Positions 17,949 to 27,570 of a stretch of 64,000 bases of DNA are shown piece after piece. The DNA comes from Haladaptatus sp. DYF46 (GTDB taxonomy: Archaea; Halobacteriota; Halobacteria; Halobacteriales; Haladaptataceae), in NCBI RefSeq assembly GCF_021083305.1, contig NZ_JAJFAY010000002.1:186001-250000 (forward strand), read 5' to 3'. The position numbers and the translations under genes are program-made. Positions within the stretch are counted from its first letter, which is position 1. Each line of letters begins with the position of its first letter. The notes under the pieces were generated by a model that searched no databases, was not told the DNA's origin, and worked only from the letters and a program-made list of their open reading frames with translations.

Positions 17949-18911
17949 ATGCCCTCCAATCGACGTCAACTCCTCGCCGCGGTCGGCGCGCTGTCGGCCG
18001 GACTCGCTGGCTGTCTCGGCGGAAATCCGGGCGGAACCGAGGACGAATCTCCTACGCCGACGGACACCAAGACCACATCGACCGACACCGCGAACGAATC
18101 GACGACCGACGACTCCCCACCAGACACGACCACCGCGGAAAGTGCTTCGTTTTCCCTACCGGAGTCGTCGGTGAAGACCCTCGGCGAGGTGCGCGTTGCC
18201 GTTGCGAACCCGACCGTCGGGAAGGCGATTACTTACGAATCCATCATGGGTTCGGGCGGTGTGTTGCAGTCGGACGGACGCCAGTTCGCCGTCGCCGAGG
18301 TACAGAGCCAGCAGGGAAACGAAGTCGATGCCGAAGGCGACCCGGAGTACGACGCCTTCGAACTCGTCGTGGACGGCGATGCGTATTCGGCGGTCGAAAT
18401 CGAGAAGCGGACGACGGGTGCGTACACGAGTTCCCTCGCCGAGCGCGGAGACATCCGGTACGGCGACACGTATGCCACGGCCGGGACGGTCGGCTGGGTC
18501 GTCTTCGAACCGCCGTCGCCGTTGGACGCGAGCGAGGCCGCGATTCGCTGCCGGTACGGCGGCGAGACCGCCGAGTGGTCCCTGCCCGAGGAAGCGGTCG
18601 CGGAACTCGCCCGACCCGCGCCGAGATTCGAACTCGAATCGTTCGACGCGACGGTGGAGGAGTACAGCGTGGACGTCTCGTTCGTGGCGAAGAACGTCTC
18701 GGAGAACGACGGGGAGTTCCTCGCGGCGCTGTACTGGCCGACGACCGGCATCGCGGACGACGACGAGTCCACGATACTCAGACGCACTATCGCCGCGGGT
18801 GAGAAACTGGAGTGGTCGGGGTCGTTCCCGACGGAGTACACCGACGGCGTGGTGGCGGCCCGTCTCGCCGGGAGCGTCACCGGCGAAATCGAAGTCGATT
18901 TGGAGAAATAG
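17949..18911 (+). CDS. Haloarchaeal lipoprotein of unknown function
   Basis: The signal MPSNRRQLLAAVGAL ends at lipobox Cys22. A Thr/Asp/Pro linker of about 60 residues follows, then two beta-rich parts of immunoglobulin-like appearance. The protein has 320 residues. It should be anchored to the outer face of the membrane. I recognise no enzyme motif. The ATG follows an AT-rich promoter-like stretch (17900-17945). Confidence 0.75.
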   Translation: MPSNRRQLLAAVGALSAGLAGCLGGNPGGTEDESPTPTDTKTTSTDTANESTTDDSPPDTTTAESASFSLPESSVKTLGEVRVAVANPTVGKAITYESIMGSGGVLQSDGRQFAVAEVQSQQGNEVDAEGDPEYDAFELVVDGDAYSAVEIEKRTTGAYTSSLAERGDIRYGDTYATAGTVGWVVFEPPSPLDASEAAIRCRYGGETAEWSLPEEAVAELARPAPRFELESFDATVEEYSVDVSFVAKNVSENDGEFLAALYWPTTGIADDDESTILRRTIAAGEKLEWSGSFPTEYTDGVVAARLAGSVTGEIEVDLEK

Positions 18912-18978
18912 GCGGGTCGGAAACGGGAGGCAGACAGGTCGGAAACGGGTGGCCAACGGGTTTCGCCGTCGCTTCAGT

Positions 18979-19443
18979 TCACTTTTCGGTCCCCTTTTGG
19001 GTGGTTTCGCTTCCGCCCTTCCCTTCCGTCCCTTTCGTGACGGTGACGCACCCGACCATGCCCGCCGCTCGGTGGGGGTTGCAGTAGTAGTCGTACGTTC
19101 CGGGCACGTCGAAGGTGTAGGTGTAGCGATACCCCTGATTGTAGATTTCAGTGGCCGGGCCGGGCGTCCCGTTCCAGTCCGCATCGGTGGGTTGATTCTC
19201 AACGACGATGTTGTGGTTGTTTCCCTTCCACTCCCACGCGACGGTCGTTCCGGCGGTGACTTCGACGTTTTCGGGGTCGAACTTCAGACCGCCGCCCGTA
19301 CCGACGGCGACGGTGACGTCGGCGGGAGAATCGTCCGAACTCGAACCGCCCTGTCCGCCGGCGAGACACCCGCCGAGCGATGCGCCGACGAGGGTCAAAC
19401 CGGTCGCTTTCAGCATCCGCCGCCTATCGAGAGGGGTGATCAT
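18979..19443 (-). CDS. Halocyanin (blue copper lipoprotein)
   Basis: This 154-residue plastocyanin-like protein carries the type 1 copper ligands His77, Cys121, His124 and Met129 in the order NNHNIVV ... YYCNPHRAAGM. A twin-arginine start (R7-R9) and lipobox Cys26 anchor it outside the cell, with a Gly/Ser-rich linker before the copper domain. It shuttles electrons between membrane complexes. The start is fixed by the signal peptide; a much longer upstream frame overlaps the CDF gene and is spurious. Confidence 0.93.
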   Translation of the reverse strand: MITPLDRRRMLKATGLTLVGASLGGCLAGGQGGSSSDDSPADVTVAVGTGGGLKFDPENVEVTAGTTVAWEWKGNNHNIVVENQPTDADWNGTPGPATEIYNQGYRYTYTFDVPGTYDYYCNPHRAAGMVGCVTVTKGTEGKGGSETTQKGTEK

Positions 19444-19526
19444 GGCTGTGTACTCGTCGCTACCGGTTCCCGATAGAAAAGCCCGGCACTCGATTCCCGA
19501 ACGATGAAAACGAAACGGACGAGTGC

Positions 19527-20480
19527 CTACTCGGACAACTCCTCCGGACGCTCGGACTCCTCTCGCGACGACGTTTCCGCCAGACGGTCGGCCTCGGCGT
19601 CGGGTTTCCACTCGCCGAGTTCCTTCGGGTCGACGTGGATGAAGGCGTCGTCCACCCGCGGGATGTCCTGAATGGAGTGCATGACCTCGGTTTCGATGTC
19701 GTGGGCCTCGATGAGCGTCCGGTCGCCCTGGACCTCGATGTGCATGCTCACGTCGATTTCGGGGCCGACGTAATGGGCGACGACGTCGTGAACCCCCTCC
19801 ACGTCGGGGTGGGAGAGCGCCCGCTGGACGATGCTCGCGCGGAGGTCCTCCGGCGGTGCCCGCCCGACGAGATAGTCCACGTTGTCCCGGACGATTTCCC
19901 ACCCCGTGTAGAGGATGCCGAACGAAACGACGCCCGCCGCGATCGGGTCGAGGATCGGCAGGCCGATTCGAGCGCCGAGGACGCCGACGAGCGCCGCACC
20001 GGCCGTCAGAATGTCGTTTCGGTTGTCCAGCCCCGCCGCGACCAAGGCCGGCGAGTTGACGTCCTCGCCGACCCGCAGGCAGTAGCGGAAGAGGCCGTAC
20101 TTCACGACTCCCGTCCCGACCAGGACGCCCACCGCGAGGAGACTCGTCGTCGACGCGACGTTCCCGGAGAGAATCGAGGTTCCGGCGCGGAAGAGGACCA
20201 ATCCGCCCGCCGCGAAGACGCCGAGCGCGACGAACAGCGAGACGAACGGTTCGATTCGCTCGTGGCCGTGCGGGTGGTCGAAGTCCGGCGGTTGCGTCGT
20301 CAGATAGAGTCCCGCGAGGACGACGAGGCTGTAAATCGAATCCGCGAGGCTGTTGATGGCCTCGGACCCGACCGCGAGGCTGCCGGTCTGGAACCAGACG
20401 GCACCCTTGGCGACCGCTAAGAGGAGGTTCGCCGTGAGGATGATGGCACCCGCGGTACGAATCGCCCCCGTCCGATTCAT
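19527..20480 (-). CDS. Cation diffusion facilitator transporter
   Basis: This 317-residue protein has six helices and a cytoplasmic domain that ends in an acidic tail. The metal site in helix 2 reads NSLAD, where many zinc exporters have HxxxD. Helix 5 has DNRND, a pattern common in Mn/Fe-type members. It exports divalent metal in exchange for protons. The metal is uncertain. It lies 56 bp downstream of the HIT gene and may share its transcript. Confidence 0.87.
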   Translation of the reverse strand: MNRTGAIRTAGAIILTANLLLAVAKGAVWFQTGSLAVGSEAINSLADSIYSLVVLAGLYLTTQPPDFDHPHGHERIEPFVSLFVALGVFAAGGLVLFRAGTSILSGNVASTTSLLAVGVLVGTGVVKYGLFRYCLRVGEDVNSPALVAAGLDNRNDILTAGAALVGVLGARIGLPILDPIAAGVVSFGILYTGWEIVRDNVDYLVGRAPPEDLRASIVQRALSHPDVEGVHDVVAHYVGPEIDVSMHIEVQGDRTLIEAHDIETEVMHSIQDIPRVDDAFIHVDPKELGEWKPDAEADRLAETSSREESERPEELSE

Positions 20481-20535
20481 CGTTCACAGTTGGGTCGCCT
20501 GCCGTATGGCTATGTCGGCGGGCGGAAGAATCCGT

Positions 20536-21072
20536 TCAGTCGTCGAAGGAAACCGCCGACTCGGCGTCCGGAACGGTCGCACCCTCCTGTTCGGCGAACG
20601 CGGCGTGGAGTTTCCCGTAGGAGTCCTCCAAGCCCTCCACGATGACCTTCGTGTCGGAGATGACGGGCATGAAGTTCGTATCGCCGCTCCAGCGCGGGAC
20701 GACGTGCGTGTGGAGATGGTCGATCGAACCGCCGCTCCCCTCGCCGATGTTCAACCCGGCGTTGAACCCGTCCGGCGAAAACGCGACCTCCATCGCGTCG
20801 AACGTCCGCTGTTTCAGGCGTGCGTGTCCGAGGAGGGTCCCCTCGTCGAGGTTCGCGTAGTCGCGTTCGTGTTCGTTCGGGATGACCATCACGTGCCCCG
20901 GATTGTACGGATAGTTGTTCAGCATGACGAACGCGTGGTCGTTGCGTGCGACGATGAGGTGTTTTCGGTCGTCGTCCCGCTTCGGGAACTCACAGAAGAC
21001 GCATCCGTCGAAACTCTCGTCGCCGTCGCGTTCGACCCACTCCATCCGCCACGGTGCGAAGACCTGTTGCAT
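20536..21072 (-). CDS. HIT family nucleotide-binding hydrolase
   Basis: The histidine triad HLHTHVV supplies His119, His121 and His123. A zinc-type pair, Cys24 and Cys27, lies in the N-terminal part after APWRMEWV. Members hydrolyse dinucleoside polyphosphates or nucleotidyl-amines; the exact substrate is unknown. The protein has 178 residues, which is normal. Confidence 0.88.
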   Translation of the reverse strand: MQQVFAPWRMEWVERDGDESFDGCVFCEFPKRDDDRKHLIVARNDHAFVMLNNYPYNPGHVMVIPNEHERDYANLDEGTLLGHARLKQRTFDAMEVAFSPDGFNAGLNIGEGSGGSIDHLHTHVVPRWSGDTNFMPVISDTKVIVEGLEDSYGKLHAAFAEQEGATVPDAESAVSFDD

Positions 21073-21328
21073 ACCGGGATGTCACGGGGGAGCGGTTTAG
21101 GTTTTCAGACTCGATCGGCGGGTATGAAACGGACGGAAGCGTTCGTCCCCGGAACCACGAATTCGGCGATAAACCGGCGTTACGGCACGTTTAATGCGTC
21201 CATAATCGTTTCGAAAGGGAGTCTTACTGCGCCGTTCAGCGCCGAGTGATACCCTGTGACGATGTTTCGTTCGTATGGCCCAACAACAGTATCTTTTCAA
21301 GCGATGACTTCGGAGAGGCCCATAACGA

Positions 21329-22006
21329 ATGTACCTCATCATCGTCGGTGCGGGCGACATCGGCTCGCAACTGATCAGCATTGCGACACAGAACAGCAAC
21401 GACGTGGTGGTTATCGAAAAGGACGCGGAACGGGCCGAACGTGCCTCCATGGAGTTCGACTGCCTCGTTCTCAACAACGACGCGACGATCCTCGACACGC
21501 TGGAGGAGGCCGGTGCCGACCGTGCGGACGCACTCATCAGCACGACGGATCAGGACGCGACGAACATCATGGTCAGCCTGCTGGGACAGGAACTCGAAAT
21601 CCCGTCGCTCGTCTCGGTGGTTCACAACCCCGAACACATGAGCATCTTCCGCCAAATCGGCGTGAACGTCATCGAGAACCCGCAGCGACTCATCGCCGAT
21701 TACCTCTATCGGGCCGTCAAACGCCCGTCCATCAAGGATTACATGAAAGTCGGCGACAAGGCCGAGGTGTTCGAAATCACCGTCGATTCCTACGCCCCGA
21801 TTTCGGGTCTCACGCTCTCGACGGCGGCGGACGACGGGTTGTTCGACGAGGGAATGCTCGTCGTCGCCATCGAGCGGGACGACGAAGTGATCACCCCGCG
21901 CGGGAACACGGAAATCAAGGGCGGCGACCTCATCACCGTCTTCTCCGAAAAGGGTGCAACGCCGGAGGTGACCGACATCTTCGGTCACTACGAGGACCAC
22001 GACTGA
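21329..22006 (+). CDS. trkA: Potassium uptake regulator TrkA
   Basis: This 225-residue cytoplasmic protein has an RCK-N nucleotide-binding domain (GAGDIGSQL near the start, then VIEKD) and an RCK-C domain. It gates the TrkH channel in response to NAD(H) or ATP. The next gene, trkH, starts one base after its stop. Haloarchaea accumulate molar potassium, so this pair is central to osmotic balance. Confidence 0.92.
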   Translation: MYLIIVGAGDIGSQLISIATQNSNDVVVIEKDAERAERASMEFDCLVLNNDATILDTLEEAGADRADALISTTDQDATNIMVSLLGQELEIPSLVSVVHNPEHMSIFRQIGVNVIENPQRLIADYLYRAVKRPSIKDYMKVGDKAEVFEITVDSYAPISGLTLSTAADDGLFDEGMLVVAIERDDEVITPRGNTEIKGGDLITVFSEKGATPEVTDIFGHYEDHD

Positions 22007-22007
22007 G

Positions 22008-23681
22008 ATGGTTCGACGGAAAACGGTCGCCGGAGTTCCAGCACACCTCGCGACCATCCTGCGGGACGTGGGTGCGCTCGTGCTGATACAGGCGGCGATG
22101 ATGACGTTCACCGTTCTGCTCGCGTTGGCGTTCCGGGAGTGGTACGCGGCACTCGCGTTTCTCCTCGCCGCGGGAACCACGGCCGGTGTCGGCGGTGCGG
22201 CGCGGAAACTCTTCGCGGACGCACCCGACCCGGTGATGAAGCACGGCATGGTCATCGCCGCCGGTGGCTGGTTCGCCACCGCGATTTTCGGGTCCATACC
22301 CCTGTTCCTCACGGCGCATCTGACCCCGGTTTCGGTGATGAACACCTACGTTCCGACCGGAGCGGAGTACACACCCATCGGGGTCGGCGGGGCGACGACG
22401 ATGTCCAGTCTCGCGTACTTCCAGAACCCGCTTCACGCCGTCTTCGAGAGCATGTCGGGATGGACCGGAAGCGGGTTGACGATGGCGGTTCACGAACCGA
22501 CGCTTCCGCGCGCGGTCCAGTGGTGGCGCTCGCTCATTCAATGGGTCGGCGGCGTGGGTGTCATCGTCCTCACGACGGCGATTCTCGCTCGGCCGGGAAG
22601 CGGAAGTTACGCGCTCTACCGGGCCGAAGCGCGGGAAGAGCGAATTCACCCGAGCATCATTCACACCGTCCAGACGGTGTGGCGTATCTTCCTCCTCTAC
22701 ACGGTGATTTCCGTGGCCGCGCTGTTCCTCGCCATCGTCGTCGCCAAGCCGCATCTGCCCCTGTTCGAAGCGTTTTGGCAGGCGCTCAATCAAGCGATGA
22801 CGGGGCTTTCGACCGGTGGGTTCAGCGTCACGGACAACTCCATCCAGTCCTATAATTCGCCGCTGGTCGAGGCCGTGCTTCTCCCGATAATGACGCTCGG
22901 AGCCATCGCGTTTCCGATTCACTACGTCATGCTCCACGATAGGGACGCGAAACCCCTGGTTTCCGACACGCAGACGCGCTGGCTCTTCATCATCTTCGGG
23001 GTGGGTATCGTCCTCCTCTCGATACAGAATATCGTCTCGCTTCCCTCCGCCAGCGCCGCCTTCCACCCCATCGGGTGGGCCGGACTCGAAGACATCGGAC
23101 TGTCGCCGACGGCGGCCGACGCGGCACGGGACTCCACGTTCCAGTTCGTGAGCGCCCTGACGTGTACGGGCTTTCAGTCGTCCAACATCGGCGACTGGGG
23201 TCCGGGCGGAAAACTCATCGTCAGTGGCGCGATGGTGCTCGGCGGTGCCGCCGGGAGTACCGTCGGCGGCATCAAAATCATCCGCGGGTACATGATAAGC
23301 AAGGGAATCCAGTGGGAGTTCACGCGGGTGTTCCTCCCCTCCTCCGCGGTCATCAACACGCGAATCGGCGACCGGGTGCTCAAACGCGACCAGATGTTCG
23401 AGGAGTTCAGCGAGGCGGCCATCGTGAGCATGCTGTGGATAATCCTGCTTATCTCCGGGAGTGTCCTCCTCGTCAACGTGTCGCCGGGATTCAGTTACGC
23501 GGACGCCCTGTTCGAAGTGGCGAGCGCACAAGGAAACGTGGGCCTTTCGACCGGCATCGTCAAGCCGACCATGTCCACGTTCGGTGAGGGAATGCTCATT
23601 TTGAACATGTGGGTCGGCCGCCTCGAAATAATTCCCGTACTCGTATTCATTCGGTCGGCATTGCTCGGTCTAAACCCCTGA
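22008..23681 (+). CDS. trkH: Potassium transporter TrkH
   Basis: This 557-residue membrane protein belongs to the Trk/Ktr superfamily, with four pore repeats. Pore-like glycines occur in FESMSGWTGSGL, MTGLSTGGFS, ALTCTGFQ and ASAQGNVGLS. It moves K+ inward and needs TrkA as regulatory partner. The single-base spacing to trkA indicates one transcript. Confidence 0.92.
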   Translation: MVRRKTVAGVPAHLATILRDVGALVLIQAAMMTFTVLLALAFREWYAALAFLLAAGTTAGVGGAARKLFADAPDPVMKHGMVIAAGGWFATAIFGSIPLFLTAHLTPVSVMNTYVPTGAEYTPIGVGGATTMSSLAYFQNPLHAVFESMSGWTGSGLTMAVHEPTLPRAVQWWRSLIQWVGGVGVIVLTTAILARPGSGSYALYRAEAREERIHPSIIHTVQTVWRIFLLYTVISVAALFLAIVVAKPHLPLFEAFWQALNQAMTGLSTGGFSVTDNSIQSYNSPLVEAVLLPIMTLGAIAFPIHYVMLHDRDAKPLVSDTQTRWLFIIFGVGIVLLSIQNIVSLPSASAAFHPIGWAGLEDIGLSPTAADAARDSTFQFVSALTCTGFQSSNIGDWGPGGKLIVSGAMVLGGAAGSTVGGIKIIRGYMISKGIQWEFTRVFLPSSAVINTRIGDRVLKRDQMFEEFSEAAIVSMLWIILLISGSVLLVNVSPGFSYADALFEVASAQGNVGLSTGIVKPTMSTFGEGMLILNMWVGRLEIIPVLVFIRSALLGLNP

Positions 23682-23886
23682 ACGAGTATATAAATAATTC
23701 GGCTGTTGTAGAGCGTTTCGCCCTCATTAACGATTCAGAGGCGTCTATAAACGAAATGGGACACTCAGAAGGCCCCAAATGGGTAAATCGCAAGACTGCG
23801 GTCGAATAAACGGTTCGAACTCCCCCCAACAGAGAGGGGTTTTTATGCTCGTGTCAACGGTTGTACGAACTGAACAGGAAGTCACT

Positions 23887-24087
23887 ATGGCAACAAAAAA
23901 TCAGGGGTTCTCGGCGATGGTGGAACTGTGCGACGAATGCGGCCGCGAAACGTCACACGAGGTCTTCGTCGAGATACGGACGGAGAGCAAAAAGCGCGAA
24001 AACGCCGAGTTTTCGCGGGAACCGTACCGCATTACGCGATGTGAGTCGTGCGGCGAAGAGAAGAGCCAACGGATGAACAACGCGTGA
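23887..24087 (+). CDS. Small zinc-ribbon protein
   Basis: This 66-residue protein has two CxxC knuckles, Cys15/Cys18 (CDECG) and Cys52/Cys55 (CESCG), the geometry of a zinc beta-ribbon. The start MATKNQGFS follows an AT-rich leader; upstream in-frame residues cross the promoter. Such haloarchaeal microproteins may bind nucleic acid or partner proteins; the role is unknown. Confidence 0.72.
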   Translation: MATKNQGFSAMVELCDECGRETSHEVFVEIRTESKKRENAEFSREPYRITRCESCGEEKSQRMNNA

Positions 24088-24182
24088 CGACGCGTCGTAC
24101 ACACGCTACCTAGTACCGATTCTCGTTCTCCCGGTTCGCCGTCGACGAACGCATCAGTAGAAGAAGACTCAGCGATAGCTGA

Positions 24183-25079
24183 TTATTCGGTGAAGACTTC
24201 ACAGCCGTCTTCGGTGACGATGATGGAGTGTTCCTTCTGGCTGACCAGACGACCGTCTTCCTCCTTGAGTACCGGGTAGCCGTGAACGATGTCGTTCATC
24301 TTCAGGCGGCGGAGTGCCATCTGTGGCCGGGACACGTCCAGCCATCGGGTCGCGAAGGGGAGCGTTCGGAACTCCTCCGTTATCTGTGAGAGCGCTTGAC
24401 GGGCGCTTCGGTCGCGAACCGAGGATTCGCGTTCGAGGGCGAAGATCTCCTCTTCGGCACCCTCGCCGACCTTTCCGGTCCCGTCCGTGGCGAACGGTTC
24501 GATTGCGACCACGTCGCCGACTTGCAGTTCGACGCCGCGTTCGACGTCGAGGTTCGGGATGTTCGGCTCCGTGTGCTGTTCGTAGTGGGCGAGGCCGTGC
24601 CCCGAGAGGTTGACGACCGGGTTGTAGCCGTAGCCCTCGATGACGGATTCGATTTCCGCACCGATTTCGCCCGTCTCGACGCCGGGTCCGGCGACTTCGA
24701 GCGCCGCATCGAGCGCTTCGGCGCTCGCGTCGGCGAGGTCGTCGTGACCGGAGAGGTCCACGGTGATGGCGGTGTCGGCGAGCCATCCGTCCACGTGTAC
24801 CCCGATGTCGAGGTTCACCATCTCCTCGCCGAACGTGGTCTCGTCGTCGATGGCCGGCGTCGCGTGGGCGGCCTCCTCGTCGATGCTGATGTTCACGGGG
24901 AACGCGGGTTTCCCGCCGAGTTCGCGGATTCGATCCTCCGCGAACTCCGCGACTTCGAGGTGGGTCACGCCGACGGCGACTTTTTCGGCGGCTTCCGCTC
25001 GCACCTGTGCGAGGATCTCACCGGCCTCTCGATGCTTTTCGTACTTTTCTGCCGAGAGGTCTACGTCCTGCTCGCTCAT
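24183..25079 (-). CDS. map: Methionine aminopeptidase (type II)
   Basis: This enzyme removes the initiator methionine from new proteins. The 298 residues carry the five metal ligands in pita-bread order: Asp in NLDIGVHVDG, Asp in DTAITVDL, His in SGHGLAHY, Glu in IEPFA and Glu in the C-terminal block after EHSIIV. The insert typical of type II enzymes is present. The start MSEQDVDLS is at 25079; a longer frame into the next gene is an artefact. Confidence 0.93.
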   Translation of the reverse strand: MSEQDVDLSAEKYEKHREAGEILAQVRAEAAEKVAVGVTHLEVAEFAEDRIRELGGKPAFPVNISIDEEAAHATPAIDDETTFGEEMVNLDIGVHVDGWLADTAITVDLSGHDDLADASAEALDAALEVAGPGVETGEIGAEIESVIEGYGYNPVVNLSGHGLAHYEQHTEPNIPNLDVERGVELQVGDVVAIEPFATDGTGKVGEGAEEEIFALERESSVRDRSARQALSQITEEFRTLPFATRWLDVSRPQMALRRLKMNDIVHGYPVLKEEDGRLVSQKEHSIIVTEDGCEVFTE

Positions 25080-25144
25080 GGCTCGTCTTTCGCCCGAACG
25101 CCGGAAAGAGTTTGCGTTACGACGAAATCGAACGACGAGCCGAA

Positions 25145-26029
25145 CTACCTGCTGACGCTCGTCTGCATCGCGTCGGTGTTGAACGCGCTCCCGGTGTCCC
25201 CGTTCCTGTCGAGGACGATGACGCCCGCCTCCGACCCGGTGAGTTCCGCGAACTCCTCGATGGCCCGGTCCGCCGCCTCCCCCGCGTCGTATCCCGATTC
25301 GAGGTGACGAACCGCTCGCCGGGTCAGGGTCGATTTGGCGATGTCCTCGCCGGCACCGGTCGAACTCGCCGCACCCGCCGGGGCCGCGTAGAAGCCGCTC
25401 CCGATTTGCGGGACGTCGCCGACCCGCCCGGCGAGCGCGAGCCATCTCCCGCCGGTCGACGTCGCCGCCGCGAAGTCCGTGCCGTCGTACGCCACCGCAC
25501 CGACCGTGTCGTGGTCTCGCGGGTCGCCCCCGCTCGACTCCTCCGTTCTCCCCCCGAACTTCTCGCGGAGCAAATCGAGGTGCTGGCTCGGCGACCCCTC
25601 GGGCGTGTCGTCCTCCGCCCACCGTTCTCGGCTCTTTTCCGTCCAGAGGTCGATGTCCGTTTCGACGCCGAAATCCGCCGCGAGGGAGACGGCGTGTTCG
25701 CCGCTGACGAGGACGTGCGGCGTCTCCTCCATCACGACTCGGGCGGCGCTGACGGCGTGTTCGACGCCGGGCATCGAACAGGCCGCACCCGCGTCCCGGT
25801 CGCTCGTCATGATTCCCGCGTCGGTTCGGATGTTCCCGTCGCTCTGGACCGCGCCGCCGACGCCCGCGTTGAATCGAGGGGAGGATTCGAGGACGTGAAC
25901 CGCCGCCTCGACGGCGTCGACGACCGTTTCCTGTTCGCTCCCCGTGGCGGCCGCCTCGTCGAGGACGCCCTGTCGGGGGGTCGGTTCGTCCGGTTCGCCG
26001 CCAGCACCGCCGTGGACGATGACGTTCAT
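25145..26029 (-). CDS. Isoaspartyl peptidase/L-asparaginase (Ntn hydrolase)
   Basis: This 294-residue N-terminal-nucleophile hydrolase cleaves itself before Thr175 (HDTVGAVA) to expose the catalytic threonine. The start MNVIVHGGAG is diagnostic. Substrates are isoaspartyl dipeptides or asparagine; plant-type enzymes of this family clear damaged aspartates. A GTG two codons upstream is less likely. It lies 65 bp upstream of map on the same strand. Confidence 0.9.
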   Translation of the reverse strand: MNVIVHGGAGGEPDEPTPRQGVLDEAAATGSEQETVVDAVEAAVHVLESSPRFNAGVGGAVQSDGNIRTDAGIMTSDRDAGAACSMPGVEHAVSAARVVMEETPHVLVSGEHAVSLAADFGVETDIDLWTEKSRERWAEDDTPEGSPSQHLDLLREKFGGRTEESSGGDPRDHDTVGAVAYDGTDFAAATSTGGRWLALAGRVGDVPQIGSGFYAAPAGAASSTGAGEDIAKSTLTRRAVRHLESGYDAGEAADRAIEEFAELTGSEAGVIVLDRNGDTGSAFNTDAMQTSVSR

Positions 26030-26304
26030 GCCCACCCTCTCGCGTGTGACGGCATAAAATCACGTCAAACGGCAGTCCAGGACGAACTCGCGGAGGTGAC
26101 AGCGTAGAATATAACTGAAACCGAACGAAACCGTCAGTCAGTCGAACGATGCCGATGTATGAGCGGGAATACTCTAACGGCCCGAACGACCACTGTTACC
26201 CCCGAACCGTCCCTCGAATCCGCCCCTCTTTAAGGGCGTATAAGGCCCATACTGGGGAGAAACGGCAGGCCTTTTATCCTCCTCCTCCGGATGTTCACAC
26301 GTTC

Positions 26305-27570
26305 ATGAGCTACGAGTACGACAAGGTAGAAGTACCCGCAGAAGGGGCCCAAATCACGTACGACGAGGAGACAGGCGAACTCGACGTACCTGACAACCCC
26401 GTCATTCCGATCATCCACGGGGACGGAATCGGAACGGACGTCGGCCCCGCCGCACAGAAAGTGCTCGACGCCGCTGCGAAAGCGACCGGCCGCGAAATCA
26501 ACTGGATGCGCGTCTACGCCGGTGCAAGCGCCCGCGAGAAGTACGACGAGAACCTCCCGGACGACACCGTCGAAGCCATCAAGCAGTTCAACATCGCCAT
26601 CAAAGGCCCGCTCACGACGCCCGTCGGAGCGGGATTCCGCAGCCTGAACGTCGCGCTCCGCAAGACGCTCGACCTCTACGCGAACGTCCGCCCGACCTAC
26701 CACCTCGACGGCGTTCCGTCGCCCGTCAAACACCCCGAGGCGATGGATATGGTCTTCTTCCGTGAGAACACGGAGGACGTTTACGCCGGTATCGAGTGGG
26801 AAGCCGGTACCGACGAAGTCGAGGAAGTCAAAGCGTTCGTCGAGGACGAGATGGGCGAAAACGATGTCATCCACGACGGACCGGTCGGCATCGGCATCAA
26901 GCCCATCACGGAGTTCGGCTCGAAGCGTCTCGTCCGCGAGGCGATCGAGTACGCCCTCGAAAACGACCGTGATTCCGTCACGCTCGTCCACAAGGGTAAC
27001 ATCATGAAGTTCACCGAGGGCGCGTTCCGCGACTGGGGCTACGAACTCGCGAAGGACGAGTTCGGCGACGTCACCATCACGGAGGACGAACTGTGGGACG
27101 AGTACGACGGCGAACAGCCCGACGACAAACTCGTCGTCAAGGACCGCATCGCGGACAACATGCTCCAGCAGCTTCTGACCCGCACGGACCAGTACGACGT
27201 CATCGCCACGATGAACCTGAACGGCGACTACATGTCCGACGCCGCGGGCGCGCAAATCGGTGGCCTCGGCATCGCACCCGGCGCGAACTTCGGCGAACAC
27301 CGCTGTCTCGCGGAACCGGTCCACGGCTCCGCGCCGAAGTACGCCGGTGAGGACAAAGTCAACCCGACCGCGATGATTCTCTCCGGACGTCTCATGCTCG
27401 ACTACATGGGCTGGAAGGACGCCAGCGAACTCGTCTACGACGCCGTCGAGGAGACCATCTCCTCCGGCAACGTCACCTACGACCTCGAACGCCAGATCGA
27501 AGGCGGCAACAAACTCGCCACCAGCGAGTACGCCGACGCCATCGTCGAGAATATCGAAAAACTCTCGTAG
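26305..27570 (+). CDS. icd: Isocitrate dehydrogenase (NADP-dependent)
   Basis: Icd oxidises isocitrate to 2-oxoglutarate in the citric acid cycle and makes NADPH. The 421-residue protein begins MSYEYDKVEV and has IHGDGIG, the substrate loop RSLNVALRKTLDLYANVRP, and NGDYMSDAAGAQIGGLG near the metal aspartates. The ATG at 26305 gives the family length. The last codons (NIEKLS, stop) recur 113 bp downstream with third-base changes only, and the stop codon lies inside the first of a series of hairpins. Confidence 0.95.
   Translation: MSYEYDKVEVPAEGAQITYDEETGELDVPDNPVIPIIHGDGIGTDVGPAAQKVLDAAAKATGREINWMRVYAGASAREKYDENLPDDTVEAIKQFNIAIKGPLTTPVGAGFRSLNVALRKTLDLYANVRPTYHLDGVPSPVKHPEAMDMVFFRENTEDVYAGIEWEAGTDEVEEVKAFVEDEMGENDVIHDGPVGIGIKPITEFGSKRLVREAIEYALENDRDSVTLVHKGNIMKFTEGAFRDWGYELAKDEFGDVTITEDELWDEYDGEQPDDKLVVKDRIADNMLQQLLTRTDQYDVIATMNLNGDYMSDAAGAQIGGLGIAPGANFGEHRCLAEPVHGSAPKYAGEDKVNPTAMILSGRLMLDYMGWKDASELVYDAVEETISSGNVTYDLERQIEGGNKLATSEYADAIVENIEKLS

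Noticed and set aside
19444-20487. Long N-terminal extension of halocyanin across the CDF gene
   Set aside because: The Tat lipoprotein signal sets the start at 19443; the extension is antisense-like Arg/Gly/Pro sequence.
21933-23531. 532-codon open frame antisense to trkH
   Set aside because: It lacks any domain, is full of Arg, Asp and His, and overlaps a clear transporter gene.
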